A model generated the notes under the pieces. The model saw only the letters and a list, made by a program, of their open reading frames with translations, had not been told where the DNA came from and did not search any database. The position numbers and the translations under genes are program-made. Shown piece by piece: positions 24,464-33,400 of a stretch of 64,000 nt of DNA. How positions within the stretch are numbered: position 1 is the first letter of the stretch; each line of letters starts with the position of its first letter. The stretch is taken from positions 23,859-87,858 of the forward strand of contig JAFZLD010000017.1 in assembly GCA_017553505.1 (NCBI GenBank), given 5' to 3'. Source of the stretch: Lachnospiraceae bacterium. Its GTDB lineage: Bacteria > Bacillota > Clostridia > Lachnospirales > Lachnospiraceae.

Positions 24464-25343
24464 GAATATCTATGTAATTTAAAGTCAGCTGCGACGGGTG
24501 AATGGTGCCCGGAAGTATGTAGCCGATTTCCATATAGTCATCAACTTCAAGCGGCCTCGCAATTATGTTGGGGCCGTTTAATTCTTCACTGATGACGCCG
24601 CTGCAGATGGTGTAGCCGTTAAGACCGATGAGCATGTTAAAAAGAGTCGCGCGGTCGCACACCACGAGTTCTTTGTCGCAGTCGGCGGTACTCAAGATTT
24701 CCTCGGAAAAATAAAACGAATTGTGACTGCCCTGCTCATAGGAAAGGCGGGGATAGGGCTTTAAATCCTCGAGAGTCAGTTTCTTTTTACCCGCGAGAGG
24801 ATTGCCCTTGCCGATGAATACGTGGGGCTTAGCCACGAAAAGCGTGTTAAAAGAAAGATTGTTGTCACGGAGGGTCTTTCTGATGACGGTCTCGTTGAAC
24901 TTGTTGAGGTAGAGTATGCCTATCTCGCTTCGAAGGTGCGCCACGTCGTCGATGATGTCGTAGGTCTGGGTCTCGCGCATGTGGAATTCGTACTTGCCGC
25001 CGCCATGCTCCTTAATGAGCTGTACGAAGGCTTCCACGGCAAAAGAATAATGCTGCGAGGAAACGCAGAATCTTTGCTTGCCGGCGGTCTTGCCGGTGTA
25101 TCTTTCTTCTATGAGATCGGCCTGCTCAAGGACCTGTCTCGCATATCCTAGGAATTCATCGCCGTCGGGGGTGAGTTCGATACCCTTGTTGGAGCGTGTA
25201 AATATAGTGATACCGTATTCTTTTTCCAACTCGTGAATGGCGGATGTGAGGGAAGGCTGGGCAATAAAGAGCTTGCGCGCGGCTTCGGTCATGTTGCCGG
25301 TTTCCGCTACGGTTACGGCGTATTGGAGCTGTTTGAGAGTCAT
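24447..25343 (-). CDS. LysR-family transcriptional regulator, CysB/MetR-like
   Basis: The 298-residue protein has an N-terminal LysR helix-turn-helix (M-T-L-K-Q-L-Q-Y-A-V, N-M-T-E-A-A-R-K-L-F-I-A-Q-P-S-L-T-S-A-I) and a two-lobe LysR substrate-binding domain. The start is the complement of 25341-25343, with AGGAGG upstream on the minus strand; the longer frame to 25391 lacks an RBS. It is divergent from a MetE-like methyltransferase, and two 19-base palindromes lie in the shared promoter. It probably controls methionine or sulfur-amino-acid genes and itself. The ligand is not evident. Confidence 0.88.
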   Translation of the reverse strand: MTLKQLQYAVTVAETGNMTEAARKLFIAQPSLTSAIHELEKEYGITIFTRSNKGIELTPDGDEFLGYARQVLEQADLIEERYTGKTAGKQRFCVSSQHYSFAVEAFVQLIKEHGGGKYEFHMRETQTYDIIDDVAHLRSEIGILYLNKFNETVIRKTLRDNNLSFNTLFVAKPHVFIGKGNPLAGKKKLTLEDLKPYPRLSYEQGSHNSFYFSEEILSTADCDKELVVCDRATLFNMLIGLNGYTICSGVISEELNGPNIIARPLEVDDYMEIGYILPGTIHPSQLTLNYIDILKGLV

Positions 25344-25387
25344 TGAGGGCCTCCTGATAATAGATATTGAAAACATTGTACCACGCG

Positions 25388-25406
25388 CCATAGGAAAAAT
25401 CTATGG
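25388..25406. promoter_or_regulatory. LysR-box-like palindrome I
   Basis: CCATAGGAAAAATCTATGG: six-base arms with a seven-base A-rich centre, in the lysR/metE-like divergent region. The ATAG-n-CTAT half sites resemble Met-box-type operators of MtaR/MetR regulators. Confidence 0.65.
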
Positions 25407-25427
25407 AGAGACCGCTATAATTAATAT

Positions 25428-25456
25428 TTTACCTATGAAAATACTAGGTCTATAAT
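25428..25456 (+). promoter_or_regulatory. Promoter of the MetE-like gene with LysR-box-like palindrome II
   Basis: -35 TTTACC (25428-25433), 17-base spacer, -10 TATAAT (25451-25456). ACCTATGAAAATACTAGGT (25431-25449), with five-base palindromic arms, fills the spacer and touches the -35. Its position next to the -35 suits a LysR activator that contacts RNA polymerase. Confidence 0.7.
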
Positions 25457-25497
25457 CCCTCTAAAGTACAAAGAAAAACGAGAGGAGATACACAGGA

Positions 25498-26613
25498 ATG
25501 AGTACATTACAGACGCCTTTTCGCTACGATTTCGTAGGAAGTTTTTTAAGACCGCAGGCACTTAAGGATGCCAAGGCGGCATTTCAGGCAGGAAAGATTT
25601 CTAAGGAGGAACTCGATAAGGTAATAAACGAAGAAATCACCAAGGTTGTGGCCAAGCAGAAAGAGTTAGGCTACCACGTAATCACCGACGGCGAGTTCAG
25701 GAGAACCTTCTGGCACCTTGACTTCATGTGGGGATTCGAGGGCGTAGATCACAAGGCTACAGGAAACGGAGTACCTTTCAACGACGAGCTTGCAATCCTT
25801 GACGATACCTATCTTGTGGGCAAGATTAAGGCGAAGGCTCATCCCTTCGTGGAATATTTTAAGTTCTTAAAGCAGTTTGAGGACGAGAATACTGTTGCAA
25901 AGTACACGGTACCCGCGCCCGCGCAGATGTTCCAGCAGATGATTATTCCTACCAATTTCGAGACCACCCGTAAGTTCTACCCCGATAACGAAGGACTTAT
26001 TCAGGATATAGCCGCTGCTTACCGCGACGTTATTAAGCAGTTCTATGATGCAGGCTGCCGCAACCTTCAGTTCGACGACTGCACCTGGGGCGCTTTGGTA
26101 GGTGACGCAGCCAAGCTTCGTTACAAGTCTCTCGGCATCGACCTTGACGATGTTAAGGCTGAGCTTCTTAAGGTTAACAACCTTGCACTCGAAGGCAAGC
26201 CCGCAGACATGGTAATCAACTCCCACATCTGCCGCGGTAACTACCACTCAACGTACTTCACCAGCGGACCTTACGACTCCGTAGCAGATTATGTTTTTGC
26301 CAAAGAAAACGTGAACGCACTCTTCCTTGAGTACGATGACGAGCGTTCCGGCGGCTTTGCGCCTCTGTCTAAGATTTCTACAGATAAGAAGGTAGTGCTC
26401 GGCCTTATCACCACCAAGTCCCCCAAGCTTGAGGATAAGGCGGCAGTCATCGCAAGAATCAAAGAGGCAGCTCACTACGTGCCCCTCGACCGTTTATACT
26501 TAAGCCCTCAGTGCGGCTTTGCATCATGCGAAATCGGTAACAAGCTCACCGAAGAAGAGCAGTGGGCTAAGCTCAGACTGGTCAAAGAAATCGCTGACGA
26601 AGTCTGGGGATAA
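25498..26613 (+). CDS. MetE C-terminal-like methionine synthase II family protein (YxjG/YxjH-like)
   Basis: The 371-residue protein corresponds to the C-terminal catalytic domain of cobalamin-independent methionine synthase. It has D-G-E-F-R-R early, the zinc site region S-H-I-C-R-G-N, and the late zinc cysteine in S-P-Q-C-G-F-A-S. Stand-alone family members of this size (YxjG/YxjH type) transfer methyl groups to homocysteine or related thiols from an uncertain donor. Expression is probably controlled by the divergent LysR protein through the palindromes at 25388 and 25431. RBS AGGAGAT precedes the ATG. Many codons are GC-ending, consistent with good expression. Confidence 0.88.
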   Translation: MSTLQTPFRYDFVGSFLRPQALKDAKAAFQAGKISKEELDKVINEEITKVVAKQKELGYHVITDGEFRRTFWHLDFMWGFEGVDHKATGNGVPFNDELAILDDTYLVGKIKAKAHPFVEYFKFLKQFEDENTVAKYTVPAPAQMFQQMIIPTNFETTRKFYPDNEGLIQDIAAAYRDVIKQFYDAGCRNLQFDDCTWGALVGDAAKLRYKSLGIDLDDVKAELLKVNNLALEGKPADMVINSHICRGNYHSTYFTSGPYDSVADYVFAKENVNALFLEYDDERSGGFAPLSKISTDKKVVLGLITTKSPKLEDKAAVIARIKEAAHYVPLDRLYLSPQCGFASCEIGNKLTEEEQWAKLRLVKEIADEVWG

Positions 26614-26647
26614 ATAACGGTTTTCTACCGTTCATATTTCAAAAATG

Positions 26648-26739
26648 ACCGCTCATGTCAAAAGTGTTTCTTTGGCCTTGAGAAATGTGTACTATCACAT
26701 CAACAAGACAACAAACACTTAGACAAGGAGCGGTTTTTA
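26648..26739 (+). promoter_or_regulatory. Structured leader of the ABC exporter, RBS inside the stem
   Basis: ACCGCTC (26648-26654) pairs with GAGCGGT (26728-26734). Inside it, GTC..AAGTGTTT (from 26658) pairs with AAACACTT..GAC (26713-26724). TTTTT follows the outer stem. The Shine-Dalgarno AAGGAG (26725-26730) is therefore in the 3' arm of a terminator-like structure only 12 bases before the start codon. Folding would block translation of, or end, read-through transcripts. No clear -35/-10 was placed in the loop. Confidence 0.5.
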
Positions 26740-26741
26740 TT

Positions 26742-27464
26742 ATGAGTAACGCAATTGTAACGAACGGACTTATAAAAAGATACAAAGATAAGACGGCGGT
26801 TGACGGTATATCAATGACCGTCGAAGAAGGAAAGCTTGTGGCTCTCCTCGGCGTCAACGGCGCGGGCAAGACCACGACGATAAGAATGCTTACCTGCCTG
26901 TCGAAACCCACTGCAGGAACGGCGCAGGTGCTCGGCCACGATGTGGTCAAGGAATCCGATGAGGTGAAGAAGCTTGTGGGCATATCCACACAGGATACCG
27001 CAGTGGCCGAGAACCTCACGGTGCGCGAGAACCTTGAATTTATGGCTTCGCTGTATCTGGATAAGAGCAGAATCAACGGCGCGGTTGAGAAGGCTATAGA
27101 AGCTTTCGGACTTGAGGAGTTCCGCAACAAGAAAGCAAAGCATTTATCCGGCGGTTGGAAAAGAAAGCTTTCCATCGCCATGGCAATTATCGGCGAGCCC
27201 AAGATTTTGTTCCTCGACGAGCCTACACTGGGACTCGATGTTCTGGCTCGCAGACAGTTGTGGACGGAGATTGAGGAGATTAAGAAGCACATGACCATCG
27301 TGCTTACCACTCATTACATGGAAGAAGCGGAAGCGCTTGCAGATGAAATATTTGTAATGATTGACGGTAAGGTGGCTGCGGACGGCACACTTTCCGAGCT
27401 TGAGGCCCGCACGGGTAAGAAGGGTCTTGAAGAAGTATTTGTTAAGATTGCGGAGGAATATTAA
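26742..27464 (+). CDS. ABC-2 type exporter ATP-binding protein (DrrA-like)
   Basis: The 240-residue ATPase has Walker A GVNGAGKTT, signature L-S-G-G-W-K-R-K-L, Walker B ILFLDEPTLGLD and H-loop TTHYMEEAE, which is the DrrA/CcmA pattern of ABC-2 drug or polymer exporters. The ATG at 26742 has AAGGAG 11 bases upstream; the longer in-frame start at 26685 has no RBS. The permease gene follows after 2 bases, and LytTR and DUF3021 genes come next. That arrangement is common for regulated ABC-2 exporters in Firmicutes. Substrate unknown. Confidence 0.92.
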   Translation: MSNAIVTNGLIKRYKDKTAVDGISMTVEEGKLVALLGVNGAGKTTTIRMLTCLSKPTAGTAQVLGHDVVKESDEVKKLVGISTQDTAVAENLTVRENLEFMASLYLDKSRINGAVEKAIEAFGLEEFRNKKAKHLSGGWKRKLSIAMAIIGEPKILFLDEPTLGLDVLARRQLWTEIEEIKKHMTIVLTTHYMEEAEALADEIFVMIDGKVAADGTLSELEARTGKKGLEEVFVKIAEEY

Positions 27465-27466
27465 TC

Positions 27467-28240
27467 ATGAAGAACAGAACATTTTCTTTTGCCAAAAGAA
27501 ATCTTATAGAGATGTCGAGGGATTCGCTGAGCTACATATTCTGCGTGGCGTTCCCGATAGTAATGCTGGTGATTATGTCGGTGGTGAATGCAAGCATTCC
27601 CAAGGAAGCGGGCATGACGCTTTTCAGAATCGATAATCTGGCAGGCGGCATAGTGATATTCGGGCAGACATTTGTAATGCTGTTTTCGGCGCTTAATGTA
27701 AGCAAGGACCGCTCGGGCTCGTTTCTTATAAGGCTTTTTGCATCACCCATGAAGAGCAGAAACTTTACAGGCGGATACATACTTCCGTTAATCGTTGTGG
27801 CTATTGTGCAGGCAGTGATTGCTTTCGTGGCATCGTTTATAGTATCGCTTGTTACGGGAACTGAGTTAAATGTGTTCGGGCTCCTGGTAGGAACGATTGC
27901 TGTGATTCCTTCAGCGATTATGTTTATTGCCATCGGAATGATTTTCGGAACAATCTTTAACGAGAAGGCAGCTCCCGGAATGTGCTCCATCATTATATCT
28001 TTTGGCGCGATTGTAGGCGGTATCTGGTTTGACGTCGAGGGCGTGGGCGGATTTATGGCTAAGCTTGGCAAGTGCCTTCCTTTCCTGTATGCAACAAAGA
28101 CTGCGAGAGCTGCGATTAAGCTCGATTTCGGATTTGACACATTCGTGGTTCCCATGATTGTTGTTGCGGGTTCGGCGGCAGTGCTTACAGCGCTTGCGTG
28201 CATGTTCTTTGGCCGCAAGATGCGTGCAGATCTTGCATAA
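27467..28240 (+). CDS. ABC-2 type exporter permease
   Basis: The 257-residue protein has six hydrophobic segments in the ABC-2 pattern (TM1 about residues 22-40, then helices around 60-80, 100-125, 135-160, 168-185 and 225-247). It starts 2 bases after the ATPase gene stop, so the two form a transporter. It should export a drug, peptide or lipid-like molecule. A terminator-like stem at 28251 separates it from the LytTR gene. Confidence 0.9.
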   Translation: MKNRTFSFAKRNLIEMSRDSLSYIFCVAFPIVMLVIMSVVNASIPKEAGMTLFRIDNLAGGIVIFGQTFVMLFSALNVSKDRSGSFLIRLFASPMKSRNFTGGYILPLIVVAIVQAVIAFVASFIVSLVTGTELNVFGLLVGTIAVIPSAIMFIAIGMIFGTIFNEKAAPGMCSIIISFGAIVGGIWFDVEGVGGFMAKLGKCLPFLYATKTARAAIKLDFGFDTFVVPMIVVAGSAAVLTALACMFFGRKMRADLA

Positions 28241-28250
28241 AGAAGTATAG

Positions 28251-28300
28251 ACCCCTCGATATGTGCTATACTTAATATAGTGAAATTATCGAGGGGTTTT
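28251..28300 (+). promoter_or_regulatory. Terminator-like hairpin with nested extended -10 and embedded RBS
   Basis: ACCCCTCGATA (28251-28261) pairs perfectly with TATCGAGGGGT (28287-28297) and TTTT follows. The 25-base loop holds TGCTATACT (28264-28272), a TGn-extended -10, and a small CTATA/TATAG dyad. GAGGGG in the 3' arm is the RBS of the LytTR gene (ATG 28303). Read-through RNA would fold and terminate or hide the RBS, whereas RNA starting in the loop would lack the 5' arm. Confidence 0.65.
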
Positions 28301-28302
28301 CT

Positions 28303-28767
28303 ATGCTGATAAGGACTGAAATTGACGGTAAGTACAAAGAAATAGAGCTTCATGTGTGCAACGGTGAGGAGACAGGTGAAGTGCGTGATATAGTGCACGA
28401 GCTGCACGAACTCTACGACAGGAGGATTGCGGGCGTAGATGCGCGCGGCAACAGGTGCATGCTTAACCCGGGCGAGGTAGTGTCGGCCTACGCAGAAGGT
28501 CAGAAGGTTATGATACTCGGAACCGACGGCACTTACACGGTGACGAAGAAACTCTATGAGCTCGAGGAAGAACTGGGCGAACGTAACTTCGTAAGAATTT
28601 CCAAGTCCGAGATTGTGAATATTAAGAAGATTAAGAACCTTGATATGAGCGTTACGGGTACCATCAAAATCTGCATGAAAAACGGTTACGAAACCTTTGT
28701 ATCCCGCCGAAACGTGAGCAAGATTAAGGAAAGATTATTATCCGAAAGGTCGGTGAAGAATTCATGA
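28303..28767 (+). CDS. LytTR-domain DNA-binding regulator
   Basis: The 154-residue protein has an N-terminal helical segment and a C-terminal LytTR domain (about residues 50-150), with the typical S-A-Y-A-E-G-Q-K-V-M-I, L-Y-E-L-E-E-E-L and F-V-R-I-S-K-S-E-I-V-N blocks and R-R-N-V-S-K-I-K. It has no receiver domain. LytTR genes followed by a DUF3021 membrane protein form a known pair in Firmicutes, in which the membrane protein is thought to restrain the regulator. It overlaps the DUF3021 gene by 4 bases (ATGA). The neighbouring ABC-2 exporter is the likely target. Confidence 0.9.
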   Translation: MLIRTEIDGKYKEIELHVCNGEETGEVRDIVHELHELYDRRIAGVDARGNRCMLNPGEVVSAYAEGQKVMILGTDGTYTVTKKLYELEEELGERNFVRISKSEIVNIKKIKNLDMSVTGTIKICMKNGYETFVSRRNVSKIKERLLSERSVKNS

Positions 28768-29228
28768 AAAAGATTTTAAAGAGAGGAATGATAAGCTTTT
28801 TTATATCTTCTTTTGCCGGCGCATTGGTGAATCTGATTATTGATGTTGCCGTGAACGCAGGCGGGATGAAGGGGTTCATATCCATGTCGCCGGACTTCGT
28901 GAAGCTGTTCCCGACACCGGTGATAGCGGCGTATGTCAACGTGATGCTGTACGGACTCATCGGTTTTACTTTCGCGGTTATGGCGTTTGTGTATGAGGTA
29001 GAGAAGATAGGATTTGTGATTCAGAGTATTATATACTTCGTGGTGACAGCTGCGGTGTGCCTGTCGATAACGGTGATCCTGTGGCAGCTTTACAAATATC
29101 CGGCTGCTTTTGCGGGAACGCTTGCAGGCTACGGCGTGACGCATGTGATTATGATTGTAATCGGCTACAGGAAACTTAAGGAAGATATTAAAGAGATCAA
29201 TGAAATATCCCTTGATATAGGGGAATAA
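28764..29228 (+). CDS. DUF3021 membrane protein
   Basis: The 154-residue protein has four hydrophobic helices (about 10-30, 52-78, 85-108 and 112-135) and a charged C-terminal tail, as in DUF3021 proteins. The start overlaps the LytTR stop as ATGA, giving translational coupling. In characterised LytTR regulatory systems the membrane partner inhibits the LytTR protein until a signal arrives. That role is inferred here from gene order. Confidence 0.87.
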   Translation: MKKILKRGMISFFISSFAGALVNLIIDVAVNAGGMKGFISMSPDFVKLFPTPVIAAYVNVMLYGLIGFTFAVMAFVYEVEKIGFVIQSIIYFVVTAAVCLSITVILWQLYKYPAAFAGTLAGYGVTHVIMIVIGYRKLKEDIKEINEISLDIGE

Positions 29229-29240
29229 TAAGGCAAAAGA

Positions 29241-29276
29241 AAAGACCGTATCCTTGTGGGGATGCGGTCTTTGTTG
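29241..29276. terminator. Bidirectional terminator between convergent genes
   Basis: AAAGACCGTATCC (29241-29253) pairs with GGATGCGGTCTTT (29260-29272). T-rich tails exist on both strands; the minus-strand tail reads TTTTCTTTTGCC. Confidence 0.9.
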
Positions 29277-29293
29277 TTATGCGGGCGCTGCGC

Positions 29294-30256
29294 TTAGTAG
29301 TTGGCGTCGCCTTTGTTCTTGATGAAGTTTACGATGTGCTGACCGAGGAAATCGATGCCCTTGTCGGTAAGCATTGTGTTCTCAACATATTCGGTGATGT
29401 TGGACTCGTTAATGCCGTAGGAATAATTGTCTACGAAGCTTACGCAGTACTTGGTGGCTACGTAGTAAATGTTTTCAAAGTAATAAGATGAAGTCATAAG
29501 ACCGTAGTCTGTCTGGCTTGAGTATACAAGCTTGCCGGTTTCGTCGGTGTAGACCGAAGGATAAGGCGATACGAGAATAATGTTTAGGTGAGGGTAGTTC
29601 TTCTGAAGAAGCGTAAGTGACTGCTCCAGTGAACCGCGCACGCCTCGCACATCGTCTTCGGCGATGGCATAAGCAGCCTTGCCGTTGTAGTAGTCGATGA
29701 GGTTGTACATTATTATTACGGTATCGATTTTGTTAAGGTCTACAGACTTGAAAGTCTCAAGCATTTCGTAGTAACGATCTTCGACACGGAACAGGTCGGC
29801 CCAGTCCGTACAAAGAAGGTACGATACGTCTTTTTGATCCAATTCCCACACAACGTGATAGAGGGAAGCGGCGTCCCAGCCGTAAGCGATTTCGGGACCG
29901 TCACAGCTGATACGGCTTGTATCGATGGTTAAGTCATAGAACTTGGCATCAAGGTTGTCCTTAAGAATATTAAGGATAGAGTGCTCGGCGCCGTTGTTAT
30001 TGGCGTAAACGTTACCGAGTACAAGGATGTCTTCAACGTCGTCCTTAATATGATTGGGGAAGTCTTCCTCGGAGGGGTAGATGTACATATCCTGCACCTC
30101 AATGTCGAACTCGCCTTCCTCAATATCTGCGGTATTGACGGATATGGAACGGGAATCCCAATCAAGTAATCTGTAAACACAAAAAACAATTATTGCCAAT
30201 ATAACAATGCCGAGACCGGAAATTATACCGATTCGTCTTCTTTTTTCTTTTTCCAT
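29294..30256 (-). CDS. Membrane-anchored SGNH-hydrolase-like protein with altered active site
   Basis: The 320-residue protein has an N-terminal membrane anchor (about residues 10-30) and an extracytoplasmic domain with an SGNH/GDSL-like layout: I-L-V-L-G-N-V where block I normally reads G-D-S, I-I-M-Y-N-L-I-D where block III normally has G-x-N-D, and L-T-D-K-G-I-D-F-L-G-Q-H where block V has D-x-x-H. The catalytic Ser and Asn positions appear replaced, while the final Asp/His region is kept. It may be a non-catalytic binding protein, or the alignment may be shifted. It sits convergent to DUF3021 and divergent from the GH25 muramidase gene, at the edge of the envelope locus. Confidence 0.65.
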   Translation of the reverse strand: MEKEKRRRIGIISGLGIVILAIIVFCVYRLLDWDSRSISVNTADIEEGEFDIEVQDMYIYPSEEDFPNHIKDDVEDILVLGNVYANNNGAEHSILNILKDNLDAKFYDLTIDTSRISCDGPEIAYGWDAASLYHVVWELDQKDVSYLLCTDWADLFRVEDRYYEMLETFKSVDLNKIDTVIIMYNLIDYYNGKAAYAIAEDDVRGVRGSLEQSLTLLQKNYPHLNIILVSPYPSVYTDETGKLVYSSQTDYGLMTSSYYFENIYYVATKYCVSFVDNYSYGINESNITEYVENTMLTDKGIDFLGQHIVNFIKNKGDANY

Positions 30257-30363
30257 TAAACTACTCCTTTCGCGGATAGGGCTATTGTACTATCGGAAAA
30301 AGAATAAATCCACAAAATGCATCGATATTAAGAAATTATTCAAAAAAAACAAAGGTATTCAAT

Positions 30364-30392
30364 TTGTAAATGTCGTATATAAATGCTATAAT
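30364..30392 (+). promoter_or_regulatory. Promoter of the large GH25 gene
   Basis: -35 TTGTAA (30364-30369), 17-base spacer, -10 TATAAT (30387-30392) with a TGC extension. Transcription should start near 30399, leaving a leader of about 90 bases. Confidence 0.8.
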
Positions 30393-30413
30393 CTAATGTA
30401 CTATGGTATCTTG

Positions 30414-30458
30414 AAAAGTGTGTGCATTTTCGTATCCTTAAGGGGTAAATGCACTTTT
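30414..30458 (+). promoter_or_regulatory. Hairpin in the GH25 mRNA leader
   Basis: AAAAG..TGCATTT (30414-30429) pairs with AAATGCACTTTT (30447-30458), with a 4-base bulge on the left side. The right arm ends in TTTT, so it could act as an attenuator. No known riboswitch consensus was recognised. Confidence 0.5.
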
Positions 30459-30491
30459 AAGATATGGGATTATGGATAGAGGAGATGTGTT

Positions 30492-33400
30492 ATGGGCTAC
30501 AACGATAACAACACCGATGACGAAGTCTACATATTGGTGGATGAAGACGGCAATGAAGTGTTCTTAGACGACGATGCCGATATAGAAGATTCCGGCGAGT
30601 ATGCGGCTGAGGCTGAGCCTGAATACGAAGCTGATTCTTTGTATGATACGAAGCCTGTATATGCGGCTGAGCCTGAGGGCGATACTGTTCTTTATAATAA
30701 GTACGACGTAGAAACGGCACTCGATGATGAGGTCGGTGAGGTTGAGCTTGAAGAAGAGTATGAACTCGAGGAGCCTTCATACGACACCGGAGTTATAGAT
30801 TTTGATGAGGAAGAAGATCCTCGCGACGAGATAGCGGAGAGAGGCGGAAGCAATATCCTTCTTTTGGCCGGAGCTGTGGTAATTGTGCTTGCGGCTGTGC
30901 TTCTCGGAATTGTTTATTTTGCCAAGAAGACTCCCAAGGATAAGGGCGTTGATTTCTCGACGGTCGGAACGCAGATTGCGTCTATCGGAGTTATAGGTGA
31001 GGATAACATCAATGCCATCACGTCTGCGGAGGGCAGTCGTCTCGATGCTTTGTACGAGGCTCAGAAGAGCTACGACTACGAAGAAGCCGACCAGGAAGGC
31101 GGCGTTTCGAGTGTTAACATTACACTTACTTCCATAGTTAAAGACTTAAAGATTAAGATGGTCAACTCCAAGGACAAGCTTATCGGCAATGTTCCTTTTG
31201 TGGTTGAAGTTACCACTCCCGCGGGCAAGACCGAGAAGTGGGAGGATGACAATAAAGACGGTATCATTTACAAGACCGATCTTGAGGGCGGTATCTACAA
31301 GGTTAAGATTGTGCCTCTTAACGGCTACGATTCCATGTATGATTTCTCCACCGCGACGATTCAGTCCATTACCGTCAAAACTCAGCTTGACTACCAGAAG
31401 GTTAACGTCAAGAACGAGATTAAGAAATCCAATCAGGTAGACGCTGCCGAAGACGGCGCTACCAATGAAACCGAAGTTGAATCAAAGCTTAAGGATACGG
31501 TTACTTACGTAGTAAGTGCGAAGGTTGCAAGCTCCGAAGGCTTCAAGGCAATTTCCAAGGATACAATCACCGATCCCATGAAGACCCTTACGACTAAGAA
31601 TGAGGCGTCGGTGGGAAGGTTTAAGAGACTGGCTGACGAAGATGTTACTACGGATAATCCCGGTGGCGGCACAACAGATCCCGGCACTGATCCGGGAACC
31701 AATCCGGGTGGCGGATCGGAAGATCCGACAGGAAATGATCCGGTTGATCCGCCGGAACCGCAGTATGAATATGAAGCAAAATGGACCTATGAATATGCAG
31801 GTGGGAAATGGATTCGATACAAAAAGTGCGTAACACCCAATGCGCCTGCAGATAAGGCTCAGAAAGACAGAACAGAAGTCACTGCTGAATTAGTGAAAGC
31901 CGGTTCCGCAGATAACCATACACATACTTACAAATGTACGGTTGCGGGGGAGACTGACGAGTGGACATCTAATTGCGTCGATAGCGATAGCAACAATGTA
32001 TGCGATATTTGCGGAGGAACACTTGTTGTAAAAACCGAAGTGACGATAGCTTATGATCCTACTACCGTAAATCTTACAGTAGGCAAGGATGCGACGGTAA
32101 AAGTTTCTGCGACCAGAACACCTACTGCGGAAATCGAGAGCTACACTTGGGAAACCGATGGTGACAAAAAAGAGTTTATTAAGCTCGAGAACGATAAGAC
32201 TAAAGATGTAAAAATCACCGGATTAAAAGCGGGAGATGTTAATCTCAGATGCAAAGTTAAGTTTAAAGGTGATGACAAGACCTATGAAGGTTCTTGGGTA
32301 CTTGTAAAGATATCGACCGGCACTACCCTTACTTTTGACAGAACAGCCAAGAAAGCTATCTTTGTAGACGGCGACAAGTTTACTCTTAATGCTACGATTA
32401 AGGGTGCCAAGACCGGTAAGGTTAACTGGACTGTAGATGATGCCAACAAGGACAAGATTAAGGTTGAGGTTTCTTTGAGCGGCAAGGACGGCGATGCAGA
32501 GAGAAAGGCTACTTGCGTTGTTTCGGGTCTTAAGCCCGGTACTGCTACGCTTACATGTACCAGCGCAGATGATGCGAACATCAAGCAGTCGATTACAATG
32601 GTTGTAGTTGCTAACCCTAAGACTGATAAGACGACCAAGCTTGTTGATAACAACGGCAAACAGGTATATATTTACGATAAGTCCTCCAAGAAGTATGTTG
32701 AGGCTACATATGCAGATTACTACTCGGGTGTAGATTTGTTCACACCTGTGGAAGTATCATATATTTATAACGGTTGGTGGACGATTGACGGTAAGACGTA
32801 TTACTTCGACGCCAACGGTAAGAAGGTTACGGGCGACCAGGTAATACTCGGTGCGAAGTATTCTTTCGGCTCCGACGGAGCGCTTAAGGGCGGCACCGGA
32901 CTCTTTGGTATTGATGTATCCACATGGAACGGCACCATCGACTGGAAGCAGGTTGCCAAGTCCGGTGTATCTTACGCAATCATCCGTTGCGGTTACAGAG
33001 GTACCACTTACGGAAGCCTTGTAGAAGACAACAAGTTCGCAAGCAACATCAAGAACGCGTCGGATGCAGGTATTAAGGTGGGTGTATACTTCTTTACACA
33101 GGCTGTTTCCGAGGCGGAAGCGGTTGAAGAGGCATCTATGTGTCTGTCACTTGTTGAGGGATACAAGCTTTCATATCCTATATTCGTCGATGTAGAGAGC
33201 GGTTCGGGTAATGCCCGCGCCAACGGCCTTTCCAAGGAAGCAAGAACGGCCATCGTTAAGGCATTCTGCAAGACCATCAGCAACAGCGGATACAAGGCAG
33301 GTGTTTACGCCAATAAGAACTGGCTTAACACGAAGCTTAATGCTACCGAACTTACCGCTTACACGATCTGGCTTGCACAGTACGCTTCGGCTCCGACCTA

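Noticed and set aside
27532-28407. 291-codon minus-strand open frame across the ABC-2 permease
   Set aside because: Shadow of a hydrophobic coding region; lacks an RBS and any recognisable motif.
30399-30491. Known riboswitch (c-di-GMP or similar) in the GH25 leader
   Set aside because: The hairpin is present but the conserved bases of classes I could recall are absent, so only a generic leader hairpin is reported.
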